Origin: Pseudogulbenkiania sp. MAI-1 | GTDB taxonomy: Bacteria > Pseudomonadota > Gammaproteobacteria > Burkholderiales > Chromobacteriaceae | Assembly (NCBI RefSeq): GCF_000527175.1 | Contig: NZ_AZUR01000001.1 | Coordinates: forward strand, 2,208,501-2,272,500 | DNA: 64,000 bases | Direction of reading: 5' to 3' | In this document: piece after piece, positions 16,872 through 25,100 of the stretch | How the letters are laid out: each line of letters starts with the position of its first letter | Position numbering within the stretch: the stretch's first letter is position 1 | Program-made: the position numbers and the translations under genes | The notes under the pieces: model-generated | The model's input: only the letters and a program-made list of their open reading frames with translations | What the model was told of the DNA's origin: nothing | Databases searched by the model: none

Positions 16872-17996
16872 TCAGGACGTCGCCTTGATCGCTTCGAACG
16901 GATCCACGTACTCATAACCCAGCCCGGCCGCCACGGCGCGGTGCGTCACCTTGCCACGGCACACGTTGAGGCCGTTGCGCAGGTGCGGGTTGTCCAGCAG
17001 GGCCTGCACCCAGCCCTTGTTGGCCAACTCCAGCATGAACGGCAGCGTGGCGTTGGTCAGCGCCTGGGTGGAAGTCCGGGCCACCCCTCCCGGCATGTTG
17101 GCCACGCAGTAATGGACGATGCCGTCCACCTCGTAGGTCGGGTTCTGGTGCGTGGTCGGCCGGCTGGTCTCGAAACAGCCCCCCTGGTCGATGGCGACAT
17201 CCACCAGCACCGCGCCCGCCTTCATGATCTTCAGCATGCGTCGCGTCACCAGCTTGGGCGCCGCCGCCCCCGGAATCAGCACCGCGCCGACCACCAGGTC
17301 GGCTTCCTTGATCATCTCCTCGATGGTGGCGGTATCGGACATCAAGGTCTTGATCTTGCCACCAAACACCATGTCGATCTCTTTCAGACGGTTCAGCGAC
17401 TTGTCGAGCAGCGTCACATCCGCCCCCAGCCCCATCGCCATGCGTGCCGCATTGAGGCCCACCACGCCGCCGCCCAGCACCACCACCTTGGCCGGCGCCA
17501 CGCCCGGCACCCCGCCCAGCAGCATGCCACGCCCGCCCTGCGCCTTTTCCAACGCATGGGCCCCCGCCTGGATGGCCATGCGCCCGGCCACCTCGGACAT
17601 CGGTGCCAGCAAGGGCAAGCCGCCGCGCTCGTCGGTCACCGTCTCGTAGGCGATGGCCACCGCGTCGGACTCGATCAGCAGCTTGGCCTGCTCCGGGTCC
17701 GGCGCCAGGTGCAGGTAGGTGAACAGCACCTGGCCGGAACGCAGCAGGCGGCATTCGACCGGCTGCGGCTCCTTGACCTTGACGATCATGTCGGCCGCTT
17801 CGAACACGCTTTCGGCGTTGGACGCGATCGAGGCGCCGGATTGGATGTACTGCTCGTCGGTGTAGCCCACCCCCAGACCCGCACGGGACTGCACCAGCAC
17901 CTTGTGTCCGTTCGCGACCAGCTCGCGCACGCCAGAGGGCGTCAGGCCAACACGATACTCATGATTTTTGATCTCTTTCGGAACGCCGATTAACAT
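16872..17996 (-). CDS. ald: Alanine dehydrogenase
   Basis: The 374-aa enzyme interconverts L-alanine with pyruvate, ammonia and NADH. The start MLIGVPKEIKNHEYRVGLTPSGVRELV is diagnostic of Ald/PntA-type proteins, and VVVLGGGVVGLNAARMAMGLGADVTLLD (about 170-197) is the NAD site. The ATG at 17996 has a near-perfect AAGGAGG six bases upstream. It leads the minus-strand putrescine operon, which is unusual. A plausible role is to turn the alanine made by the aminotransferase back into pyruvate. Confidence 0.94.
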   Translation of the reverse strand: MLIGVPKEIKNHEYRVGLTPSGVRELVANGHKVLVQSRAGLGVGYTDEQYIQSGASIASNAESVFEAADMIVKVKEPQPVECRLLRSGQVLFTYLHLAPDPEQAKLLIESDAVAIAYETVTDERGGLPLLAPMSEVAGRMAIQAGAHALEKAQGGRGMLLGGVPGVAPAKVVVLGGGVVGLNAARMAMGLGADVTLLDKSLNRLKEIDMVFGGKIKTLMSDTATIEEMIKEADLVVGAVLIPGAAAPKLVTRRMLKIMKAGAVLVDVAIDQGGCFETSRPTTHQNPTYEVDGIVHYCVANMPGGVARTSTQALTNATLPFMLELANKGWVQALLDNPHLRNGLNVCRGKVTHRAVAAGLGYEYVDPFEAIKATS

Positions 17997-18214
17997 AGTC
18001 AACCTCCTTGTTGTCTGGGTGTGGCTTTCAGGCGTCAAAGGCGTTTAAGAAAATCCACATTCGGCTTGCCATACACATCTGATTCTGACTATAAACTCTG
18101 ACTCCCGCAAAGAAAATCGGTTTTGCGGCGCAACAGCCGCCGTCAATGTGGTCAAAATTCTTATCACAAATCGTCTAAAATTATTAACGTATTTATTGGG
18201 ATGCGACAGGAACG

Positions 18215-18757
18215 ATGGATATAGGTGCCCGATTGAGAATGGTCCGAGCCCGTTTCGGGCTCTCACAACGCGAGCTGGCCAAGCGCGCCGGCGTGACCAA
18301 CGGAACGATCTCCCTCATCGAACAGAACCGTGTCAGCCCCTCCGTCAGCTCGCTGAAGAAGGTGCTGGAAGGCCTGCCGATGAGCTTGTCCGACTTCTTC
18401 ACCTTCGATGCCGAACCCGAGCACAAGGTGTTCTACAACGCCGACGAGTTGCCCAACCTCGGCAATGATAAAGTCCAGCTGTTTCTGGTCGGCGCCTCGC
18501 ACGAGCGCCGCGACCTGCAGATCCTGCGCGAATTCTACGAACCGGGCGCCGACACCGGTCCGGACATGCTGACGCACGAGGGCCAGGAGGGCGGCGTGGT
18601 GATTCGGGGAGCGATCGAGCTGACGGTGAACGGCGTGAGCCGCATCCTCAACCCGGGCGATGCCTACTACTTCGACAGCCAACAGCCCCACCGCTTCCGC
18701 AACGTCAGTTCTGAGCCGTGCGAGATCGTCAGCGCCAGCTCGCCCTCCACCTTCTAA
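18215..18757 (+). CDS. puuR: PuuR-type XRE/cupin transcriptional regulator
   Basis: The 180-aa protein has an N-terminal helix-turn-helix (IGARLRMVRARFGLSQRELAKRAGVTNGTISLIEQNRVSPSVSSL, about residues 2-48) and a C-terminal cupin (about 100-178) with GQEGGVVIRGAIELTV and NPGDAYYFDSQQPHRFRN. This is the arrangement of PuuR, the putrescine-responsive repressor. It is divergent from ald, with 218 bases between them, and is followed by puuC. It probably controls both directions from the AT-rich region at 18148-18195; no clear PuuR operator could be named by eye. Confidence 0.85.
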   Translation: MDIGARLRMVRARFGLSQRELAKRAGVTNGTISLIEQNRVSPSVSSLKKVLEGLPMSLSDFFTFDAEPEHKVFYNADELPNLGNDKVQLFLVGASHERRDLQILREFYEPGADTGPDMLTHEGQEGGVVIRGAIELTVNGVSRILNPGDAYYFDSQQPHRFRNVSSEPCEIVSASSPSTF

Positions 18758-18809
18758 CCCGCCGCCGTCCAGCACCGGCGGCGACGCCGCCCCTCACCTG
18801 GAGAAGCCC

Positions 18810-20300
18810 ATGTCTCGCACCCATGCCGAATGGAAGCAACTGGTCGCGTCGCTGCGCATCGAGGGCCGGCTCTTTGTCAACGGCAGCTACGCCGCCGCCA
18901 GCGATGGCCGCACCTTCGACTGCCTCAACCCGGCCAACGGCCACAAGCTGGCCGAGGTGGCCTGGGCCAGTGAGGCCGACGTCGACGCCGCCGTCGCGGC
19001 CGCTCGTCACGCCTTCGAGTCCGGCGCCTGGTCGGGCCTGCCGCCGCTGAAGCGCGGCCGGATCCTGAAGCGCTTCGCCGCGCTGATCCGCGAGCACGCC
19101 GACGAGCTGGCGCTGCTGGAAACGCTCGACATGGGCAAGCCGATCGGCGATTCCACCACGGTGGACGTGCCGGGCGCGGCCTATTGCGTGGAATGGTTCG
19201 CCGAGGCGATCGACAAGGTCGGCGGCGAAGTGGCGCCGGTCGACCCCAAGCTGGTCGGCCTGGTCACGCGCGAGCCGGTCGGGGTGGTCGCGGCGGTGGT
19301 GCCGTGGAACTTCCCGATCCTGATGGCGAGCTGGAAGTTCGGCCCGGCGCTGGCCGCCGGCAACGCGGTGATCGTCAAGCCGTCCGAGAAGTCGCCGCTG
19401 ACGGCGATCCGGCTGGCCGGGCTCGCCAAGCAGGCCGGCATCCCCGACGGCATCTTCCAGGTGCTGCCGGGCGCCGGCGACGTCGGCAAGCTCTTGGCGC
19501 TGCACATGGGGGTGGACTGCATCGCCTTCACCGGCTCGACCGCGGTCGGTAAGCTGATCGCCGGCTACGCCGCGCAGTCCAACCTGAAGCGCGTCTGGCT
19601 GGAGCTGGGCGGCAAGTCGCCCAACATCATCCTGGCGGACTGCCCCGACCTCGCCCGCGCCGCGCGCACCGCGGCCGGCGCGATCTACTACAACATGGGC
19701 GAGATGTGCACCGCCGGCTCGCGCGTGCTGGTACAGCGCAGCATCAAGGAGCGCTTCCTGGAAGAATTCAGGAAGGCCGCGCAAAGCTACTACCCGGCCG
19801 ACCCGCTCGACCCGGCCGCCAGCATGGGCGCCATCGTCGACCGGACCCAGTTCGACAAGGTGCTGGCCTACATCGACCAGGGCCGCAACGAAGGCGCTGC
19901 GCTGATCTGCGGCGGTCAGGCGACGCTGGCCGACAGCAAGGGCTACTTCATCGAGCCGACCGCTTTCGACTGCCCGCGCCCGAACCTGACCATCTGCCGC
20001 GAGGAAATCTTCGGCCCGGTGCTGTCGGTGATCACCTTCGATACCGTCGACGAAGCGATCCGCATCGCCAACGACACCGAATACGGTCTGGCCGCGGCGG
20101 TGTGGACCGCCAACGTGAGCACCGCGCACCAGGTATCGCGCCGGCTGCGCGCCGGCACGGTCTGGGTGAACTGTTACGACGAGGGCGGCGACATGAACCT
20201 GCCGTTCGGCGGCTTCAAGCAGTCCGGCAACGGCCGCGACAAGAGCCTGCACGCGCTGGAGAAGTACACCGAGCTGAAGAGCACGCTGATCAAGCTGTAA
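18810..20300 (+). CDS. puuC: Gamma-glutamyl-gamma-aminobutyraldehyde dehydrogenase
   Basis: This 496-aa NAD(P)-dependent aldehyde dehydrogenase fits PuuC. Catalytic Cys300 lies in NMGEMCTAGSRVLVQ and Glu265 in VWLELGGKSPNII. The cofactor region is AFTGSTAVGKLI, with VPWNFPILMASWKFGPAL upstream. The start ATG 18810 gives MSRTHAEWKQL with GGAG seven bases before it. It follows puuR by 52 bases and is probably co-transcribed. In this pathway it could oxidise glutamylated or free 4-aminobutyraldehyde. A strong bidirectional terminator follows. Confidence 0.9.
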   Translation: MSRTHAEWKQLVASLRIEGRLFVNGSYAAASDGRTFDCLNPANGHKLAEVAWASEADVDAAVAAARHAFESGAWSGLPPLKRGRILKRFAALIREHADELALLETLDMGKPIGDSTTVDVPGAAYCVEWFAEAIDKVGGEVAPVDPKLVGLVTREPVGVVAAVVPWNFPILMASWKFGPALAAGNAVIVKPSEKSPLTAIRLAGLAKQAGIPDGIFQVLPGAGDVGKLLALHMGVDCIAFTGSTAVGKLIAGYAAQSNLKRVWLELGGKSPNIILADCPDLARAARTAAGAIYYNMGEMCTAGSRVLVQRSIKERFLEEFRKAAQSYYPADPLDPAASMGAIVDRTQFDKVLAYIDQGRNEGAALICGGQATLADSKGYFIEPTAFDCPRPNLTICREEIFGPVLSVITFDTVDEAIRIANDTEYGLAAAVWTANVSTAHQVSRRLRAGTVWVNCYDEGGDMNLPFGGFKQSGNGRDKSLHALEKYTELKSTLIKL

Positions 20301-20317
20301 CGGCTGGCCGAAAACGC

Positions 20318-20343
20318 AAAAAAGGCACCGCGGTGCCTTTTTC
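20318..20343. terminator. Bidirectional terminator between puuC and yajQ
   Basis: AAAAAAGGCACC-GCGGTGCCTTTTT forms a tight hairpin with an A-run before and a T-run after it. It serves the convergent puuC and yajQ genes. Confidence 0.85.
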
Positions 20344-20362
20344 GTTGCGACCCGAACCGCGT

Positions 20363-20848
20363 TCAGTCGCGGAAGTTGTTGAACTGCAGCGGGAAGTCGG
20401 TGATTTCCTTGCGCATCATGGCGATCACTTCCTGCAGGATGTCGCGCTTGGCACCGCTGACGCGCACCGCGTCGCCCTGGATGCTTGCCTGCACCTTGAG
20501 CTTGGAATCCTTGATCAGCTTGACGATCTTCTTGGCCAGATCGCCCTCGATGCCTTCCTTGACGGTCACCGCCTGCTTGATCTTGTTGCCGCTGACCTTC
20601 TCGATCTTGCCGTAATCGAGGCAGCGCACGTCCACACTGCGCTTGGCCAGCTTGTTCAGCAGGATGTCCTTGACCTGGTCCAGCTGGAATTCGGCGTCGG
20701 CGAACAGGGTCAGCACCTTGTCGGCGGACTCGATGCGGGCGTCGGTGCCCTTGAAGTCGTAACGGGTGGAGACTTCCTTGTTGGCCTGGTCCACGGCGTT
20801 GCGCACTTCCACCACATTCACTTCGGAAACGATATCAAAAGACGGCAT
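20363..20848 (-). CDS. yajQ: YajQ-family nucleotide-binding protein
   Basis: The 161-aa protein has the YajQ signature MPSFDIVSEVNVVEVRNAVDQANKEVSTRYDFKGTDARIE at the start and DILQEVIAMMRKEITDFPLQFNNFRD at the end. These proteins have two ferredoxin-like repeats and bind nucleotides; the Xanthomonas member is a c-di-GMP receptor. The start at 20848 matches the usual length of about 161-163 aa. It is a single gene, convergent with puuC. Confidence 0.93.
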   Translation of the reverse strand: MPSFDIVSEVNVVEVRNAVDQANKEVSTRYDFKGTDARIESADKVLTLFADAEFQLDQVKDILLNKLAKRSVDVRCLDYGKIEKVSGNKIKQAVTVKEGIEGDLAKKIVKLIKDSKLKVQASIQGDAVRVSGAKRDILQEVIAMMRKEITDFPLQFNNFRD

Positions 20849-21000
20849 AGACGGTTTTACCTCGCAGATTCGAGCGCAAAATTCTAGTGCCTGCGCCATG
20901 AAAAGTCATCTTTCAGCCAGGCGTCCCCGCCGTGTCTTGTCAGGCGCCGGAAGCCGGCCGATGATGGAAGCCGTTCATTGCCCCTGCGAGAGACCCCGCC

Positions 21001-21642
21001 ATGCTACTGACCCCCGAACAACTGGCCGGCTTCACCATGGCCGCCATCCTCATCACGCTCTCCCCCGGCCCGGACAACCTGATGGTGCTGAGCCTCGGCA
21101 TCTCGCGCGGCAAGAAACAGGGGGTCGCCTTCGGTCTGGGCTGCGCGCTGGGCTGCATCAGCCACACCCTGCTCGCCGCGCTGGGCATCAGCGCGCTGAT
21201 CGCCGCCTCGCCGCTGGCCTTCACCGCGCTCAAGATCGGCGGCGGCGCCTACCTGGTCTACCTCGGCGTACAGGCGCTGCGCAGCCCCGGCGCGAGCTTC
21301 CGGCCCGGCGCGCCCGGCCAGGGGCCGGCCAATCCGGCGCTGAGGGTGTTCGGCAAGGGCCTGCTGGCCAACGCCATCAACCCCAAGGTGGTACTGTTCT
21401 TCCTCGCCTTCCTGCCGCAGTTCGTCGACGCCGGCCGCGGCATGGTGGGCTGGCAGACGCTGGTGCTGGGTCTGATCTTCACCTTGCAGGCGGCGGTGCT
21501 GTTCGGGCTGCTGGGCTATTTCTCCGGCCACGTCGGCCAGTGGCTGCAGCGGAAACCCAGCATGAGCAAGTGGCTCGACCGCCTGGCCGGCAGCATCTTC
21601 GTCGCGCTCGGCCTGCGCCTGATCCTGTCGCGCAATCACTGA
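21001..21642 (+). CDS. LysE/RhtB-family amino acid exporter
   Basis: The 213-aa protein has about six hydrophobic helices and the LysE/RhtB N-terminus (TMAAILITLSPGPDNLMVLSLGISRGKKQGVAFGLG), where the SPGPD motif is typical. NAINPKVVLFFLAFLPQFV is the second family block. It probably exports neutral or basic amino acids such as threonine, homoserine or leucine; the substrate is not predictable. A weak GAGAG precedes the ATG. The region between it and yajQ has no other gene. Confidence 0.88.
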   Translation: MLLTPEQLAGFTMAAILITLSPGPDNLMVLSLGISRGKKQGVAFGLGCALGCISHTLLAALGISALIAASPLAFTALKIGGGAYLVYLGVQALRSPGASFRPGAPGQGPANPALRVFGKGLLANAINPKVVLFFLAFLPQFVDAGRGMVGWQTLVLGLIFTLQAAVLFGLLGYFSGHVGQWLQRKPSMSKWLDRLAGSIFVALGLRLILSRNH

Positions 21643-21725
21643 CGCCACCATCGTCCGGGCGGCATCAGCCCCCGGGGCTCTGCCCTCCTTTATCGACTAC
21701 CATTCAGGGAAAGGAGGGTGCGATC

Positions 21726-21953
21726 ATGAAATGCTGGACCTACGATACCCAATACGGCCCCTTCGACATCGTCCCGCTCGACGGCAGCTATCACATCATG
21801 CACGAGGGCGAGGCGCTCGGTGCCTACCCGACGCCGGAAGATGCCGCCCGAGCGCTGGCTGAGGGGAGTTCTTCCTGGCCGCCATTCGGCGACCCGCGCG
21901 ACCTGGGCATCCCGGCCGATCTGGCCCAATGGCACTGCCGACCACTGACCTGA
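21726..21953 (+). CDS. Hypothetical 75-aa protein
   Basis: A small cytoplasmic protein (MKCWTYDTQYGPFDIVPLDGS...) preceded by a strong AAAGGAGG. A tryptophan-rich, acidic sequence with FDIVPLDGSYHIMHEGEALGAYPTPEDAARAL suggests a small folded domain that forms beta hairpins. I do not recognise a family. The ribosome binding site, the codon use and the compact composition support it as a real gene. It follows the LysE exporter by 83 bases. Confidence 0.65.
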   Translation: MKCWTYDTQYGPFDIVPLDGSYHIMHEGEALGAYPTPEDAARALAEGSSSWPPFGDPRDLGIPADLAQWHCRPLT

Positions 21954-22077
21954 CGACACAGAGTCATCGCTTCTCGTTACCGCGGATCGTTGCTGCGGAT
22001 TTTTCCTGCCGGCCACTTGTCATTCCGACTGGCCGCCCCGGATAACGCCGCCAATCCACGGCATATCCCCGCCACCC

Positions 22078-22107
22078 GCCCCTCGCGGCGTACAAACCGT
22101 GAGGGGC
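22078..22107. other. Hairpin upstream of the helicase gene
   Basis: GCCCCTCGCGG pairs with CCGTGAGGGGC (11 bp with one G-U) across an 8-base loop, about 75 bases before the helicase start. There is no T-run, so it could be an attenuator, an mRNA structure or nothing. Confidence 0.35.
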
Positions 22108-22183
22108 TTCGCGCTACAATGCGGCATTGATTGTTTTTATCCGGCCAACAACCCCTATTGCATAGACTCGCCGCATCCACCCT

Positions 22184-25100
22184 ATGACCGTCCTGCAACG
22201 CCTTGCCGCCCTGATCCAATTTGTCCAGCACACCGCCCGCCTGCGCGCCGCTCCGGTCACCGATCTCGCCAAACATGGCGACTTCCTCGCCCATGAACAC
22301 GAACTGCGCGATCTGCCCGGCATCACCCTGAAGGGGGAAGACGACGAGGGCGAGGAAGTCTGGCTCGCCGTCGAGCGCCTGCATCCACTGCCCGCCCCCG
22401 TGCCGGAAGCCCCCTTATTGCAGCTATGGCTGGAACAGCCGGCACCGACACAGAAAGGGACGATCAAACCGCCGGCTCTGGCCTTGGCCGTTCCCGTCAC
22501 AGCGTTGGAAACACTCGGCTACGCCCGTGGCGAACCATCCGAACCGGCCGCCAAGGTGGCTCTGGCCGATTTCGCCGACCGTGTGCGTCTCGAGGCCCTG
22601 TTCGAAGCCTATCGCAGCGGACCGTGGCAAGCCTGGGCCAACGAAGAGCAGCGCCGACAGAAGACCATGGCGCTCTACAACCAGCTGTTCCGCCTGAAAC
22701 AGACGCTGGACGGCATGATCGCCGACAGCCAACTGGAAATCGTCTGGGGCAGCGGCATCGCGCTCTGGCTCAAAGACGGCGTGCGGCTGAGCTATCCCTT
22801 GCTGACCCGCCCGGTCGAGCTGGCGCTCAACACCCGCACCATGGCGCTGGAATTGCGCCCGCGCGAGCTGCCCGCCAGCCTCGAATCCGACGCATTGAAT
22901 GCTCTCGACGTGGCGGGTCTGGCCGATTTCGAACGCCAGGCACGGCAATGGCTGGCGAACGCCGCTGAGGATTACTCGCCGTTCGATGCCGACAGCTATC
23001 GTCCGCTGCTGCAGGCGGCCGCCACTCATCTCGACCCCGATGCCCGGCTGGTGCCACGCACGCCGGACGCCGCCCCTGTCCCGCTGCCGCCTCCCGGCGA
23101 GCCGCTGCAACTGGTCGACGGCTGGGTCGTGTTCGCCCGGCCGCGCACCGCCAACCTGCTGGTACAGGATCTGCAGCGCTTCAGCGACGCTCTCCCGCCC
23201 CAGCCTGAAACGCTGCCCCCGGCGCTGGCCCAGCTCTTGAGCGAACCCTCGAACCAGCACCTCGACTGCCCGCTGCCGGCCTTCCGCGGCCTGTCCGTGG
23301 TGAACGGGGGTTCCCGCGGCGATACGGTGCGCGACCTGTTCTTTCCCAAGCCGTTCAACGATGAGCAGGTACGCATCGTGCAGATGCTGGACCAGCACGA
23401 CGGCGTGGTGGTGCAGGGCCCACCGGGCACCGGCAAGACCCACACCATCGCCAACATCATCTGCCACTACCTGGCCCAGGGTCAGCGCGTACTGGTGACG
23501 TCGATGAAGGAGCCGGCGCTCAAGGTACTGGAAGAGAAGCTGCCCGAGGCCATCCGGCCGCTGGCGATCAGCCTGCTGGCGGGCGAACGCGAGGAAGCCA
23601 AGCAGTTCGAGTACTCGGTCAACAAGATCGCCGCCGAAATCCAGACGATCGACCGCACCGCACTCGCCCGTTCCATTGCCGCACTGGAAAGTGCCATCGA
23701 CAGCCTGCACGGCAACCTGCAGCGGGTGGATCGGGAAATCGACCAGTGCGCCGCACGCCAGTTGCAACCGCTGATGCTCGACGAGGAACAGATCGACCCC
23801 TTGCGCGCCGCCGAGCAGGTAAGCGCTCTGGGCGAACGGCTGGCTGTGGTGCCCGACGAACTCTCCGCCGACGCACACCACCGCCCGCAGTTCGACGGCG
23901 ACGCCATTGCCCGGCTGCGCGCGGCGCGGTGCCAACTCGGCCCGGCGCTCGCCTACCTCCCGCATGTCCTGCCCGACCCGGCCGAACTGCCCGAGGCGAG
24001 TGCGCTGCGCCAAGCGCACCAGGACCTGCAGCAAGCCGCCCGGCTGCAGCAGGACATCGCCAGCGGCGCCGTGCCGGCTCTGGCCGACGGCGCACAGGAA
24101 CAGGCGGCGGGCTTGGCCGATGCGCTGCGCGAGCTGTCAGCGCGGCAGGTCGAGATCGCCAACGCCGCCATGCCGTGGACACGCCCCTGCCTGGATCTGC
24201 TACGCCTGCCGGCATGCGCGGCCATGCTGCGGCTGCTGGAAGAATGGGACGCTGCCGCCGAAGCCGAGCTGGCACGCCGCCCGCAGTTCCTGCAACGCCC
24301 GGTGACACTGCCCGAAGGACTGGAGCAGGACGCCGAACTGGTCGGTGCCATCGCTCAGCTCGCCGCTGGCCACAGTGCCTTCGGCCTGGCCGGCTGGTTC
24401 GGCAAAGGCGAAGCGAAGAAGAAACTGGCCCTGGTCGAAGTGCTGGGACAACCTGCGCAGACGACAGCCGACTGGAGCCAGGTCGCCGCCCATCTCCAAC
24501 ACCGCCAGGCGCTGCGCCGACTGCTGCTGCGCTGGAACGCCATCGCCACCGAGTTCGGCGCCGAACCGCTCTCCAGCACCGACCCCCTGCTGGTCGAGCG
24601 GGCGCGCGAGCGCTGCCGGCTGATCCGGCGTATGGCCGAGGCGGTGCAACTGGAAGCCTCAACGCTGCCCCGCCTGCGCCTCTGCCTGCCCAATCCGGCT
24701 TGGCCCGAAACGCTGCTGGAGCACCCGCAACGGCTGCTCGAGGCCCAGCGCGTGCTGCTGCATCACCTCAGCTGCCAGCGGCTGCAAGGCGCCGATGCGA
24801 TGCGGGAACGCCTGCTGGCCCTGGGCCGCCGCAGCGGCGGCGCCTGGACGGAACAGCTGACCGCCCTCGCTGCCCGGCTCGGTTCGCCCACACTCGCCAA
24901 AGACGCGTTGGAGCAGTCGTGGCAGGAGCTGGAAACAGAACTTGCGGCCCTACACGCCCTGCGCCCAGCCTTCGACACCGTCCGCGCCGAGGTGCGCCGC
25001 ATCGCCCAGTCCGGCGCCCCGCAATGGGCGCGCCAGCTCTGCCTGCTGCCAACCGAGGATGACGCCGATGCGTTGCTACCGGACGATTGGGCCGCGCTGT

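Noticed and set aside
18729..20252. A 507-residue minus-strand frame over puuC
   Set aside because: It is antisense to a catalytic aldehyde dehydrogenase with all motifs, and its composition is typical of a shadow frame.
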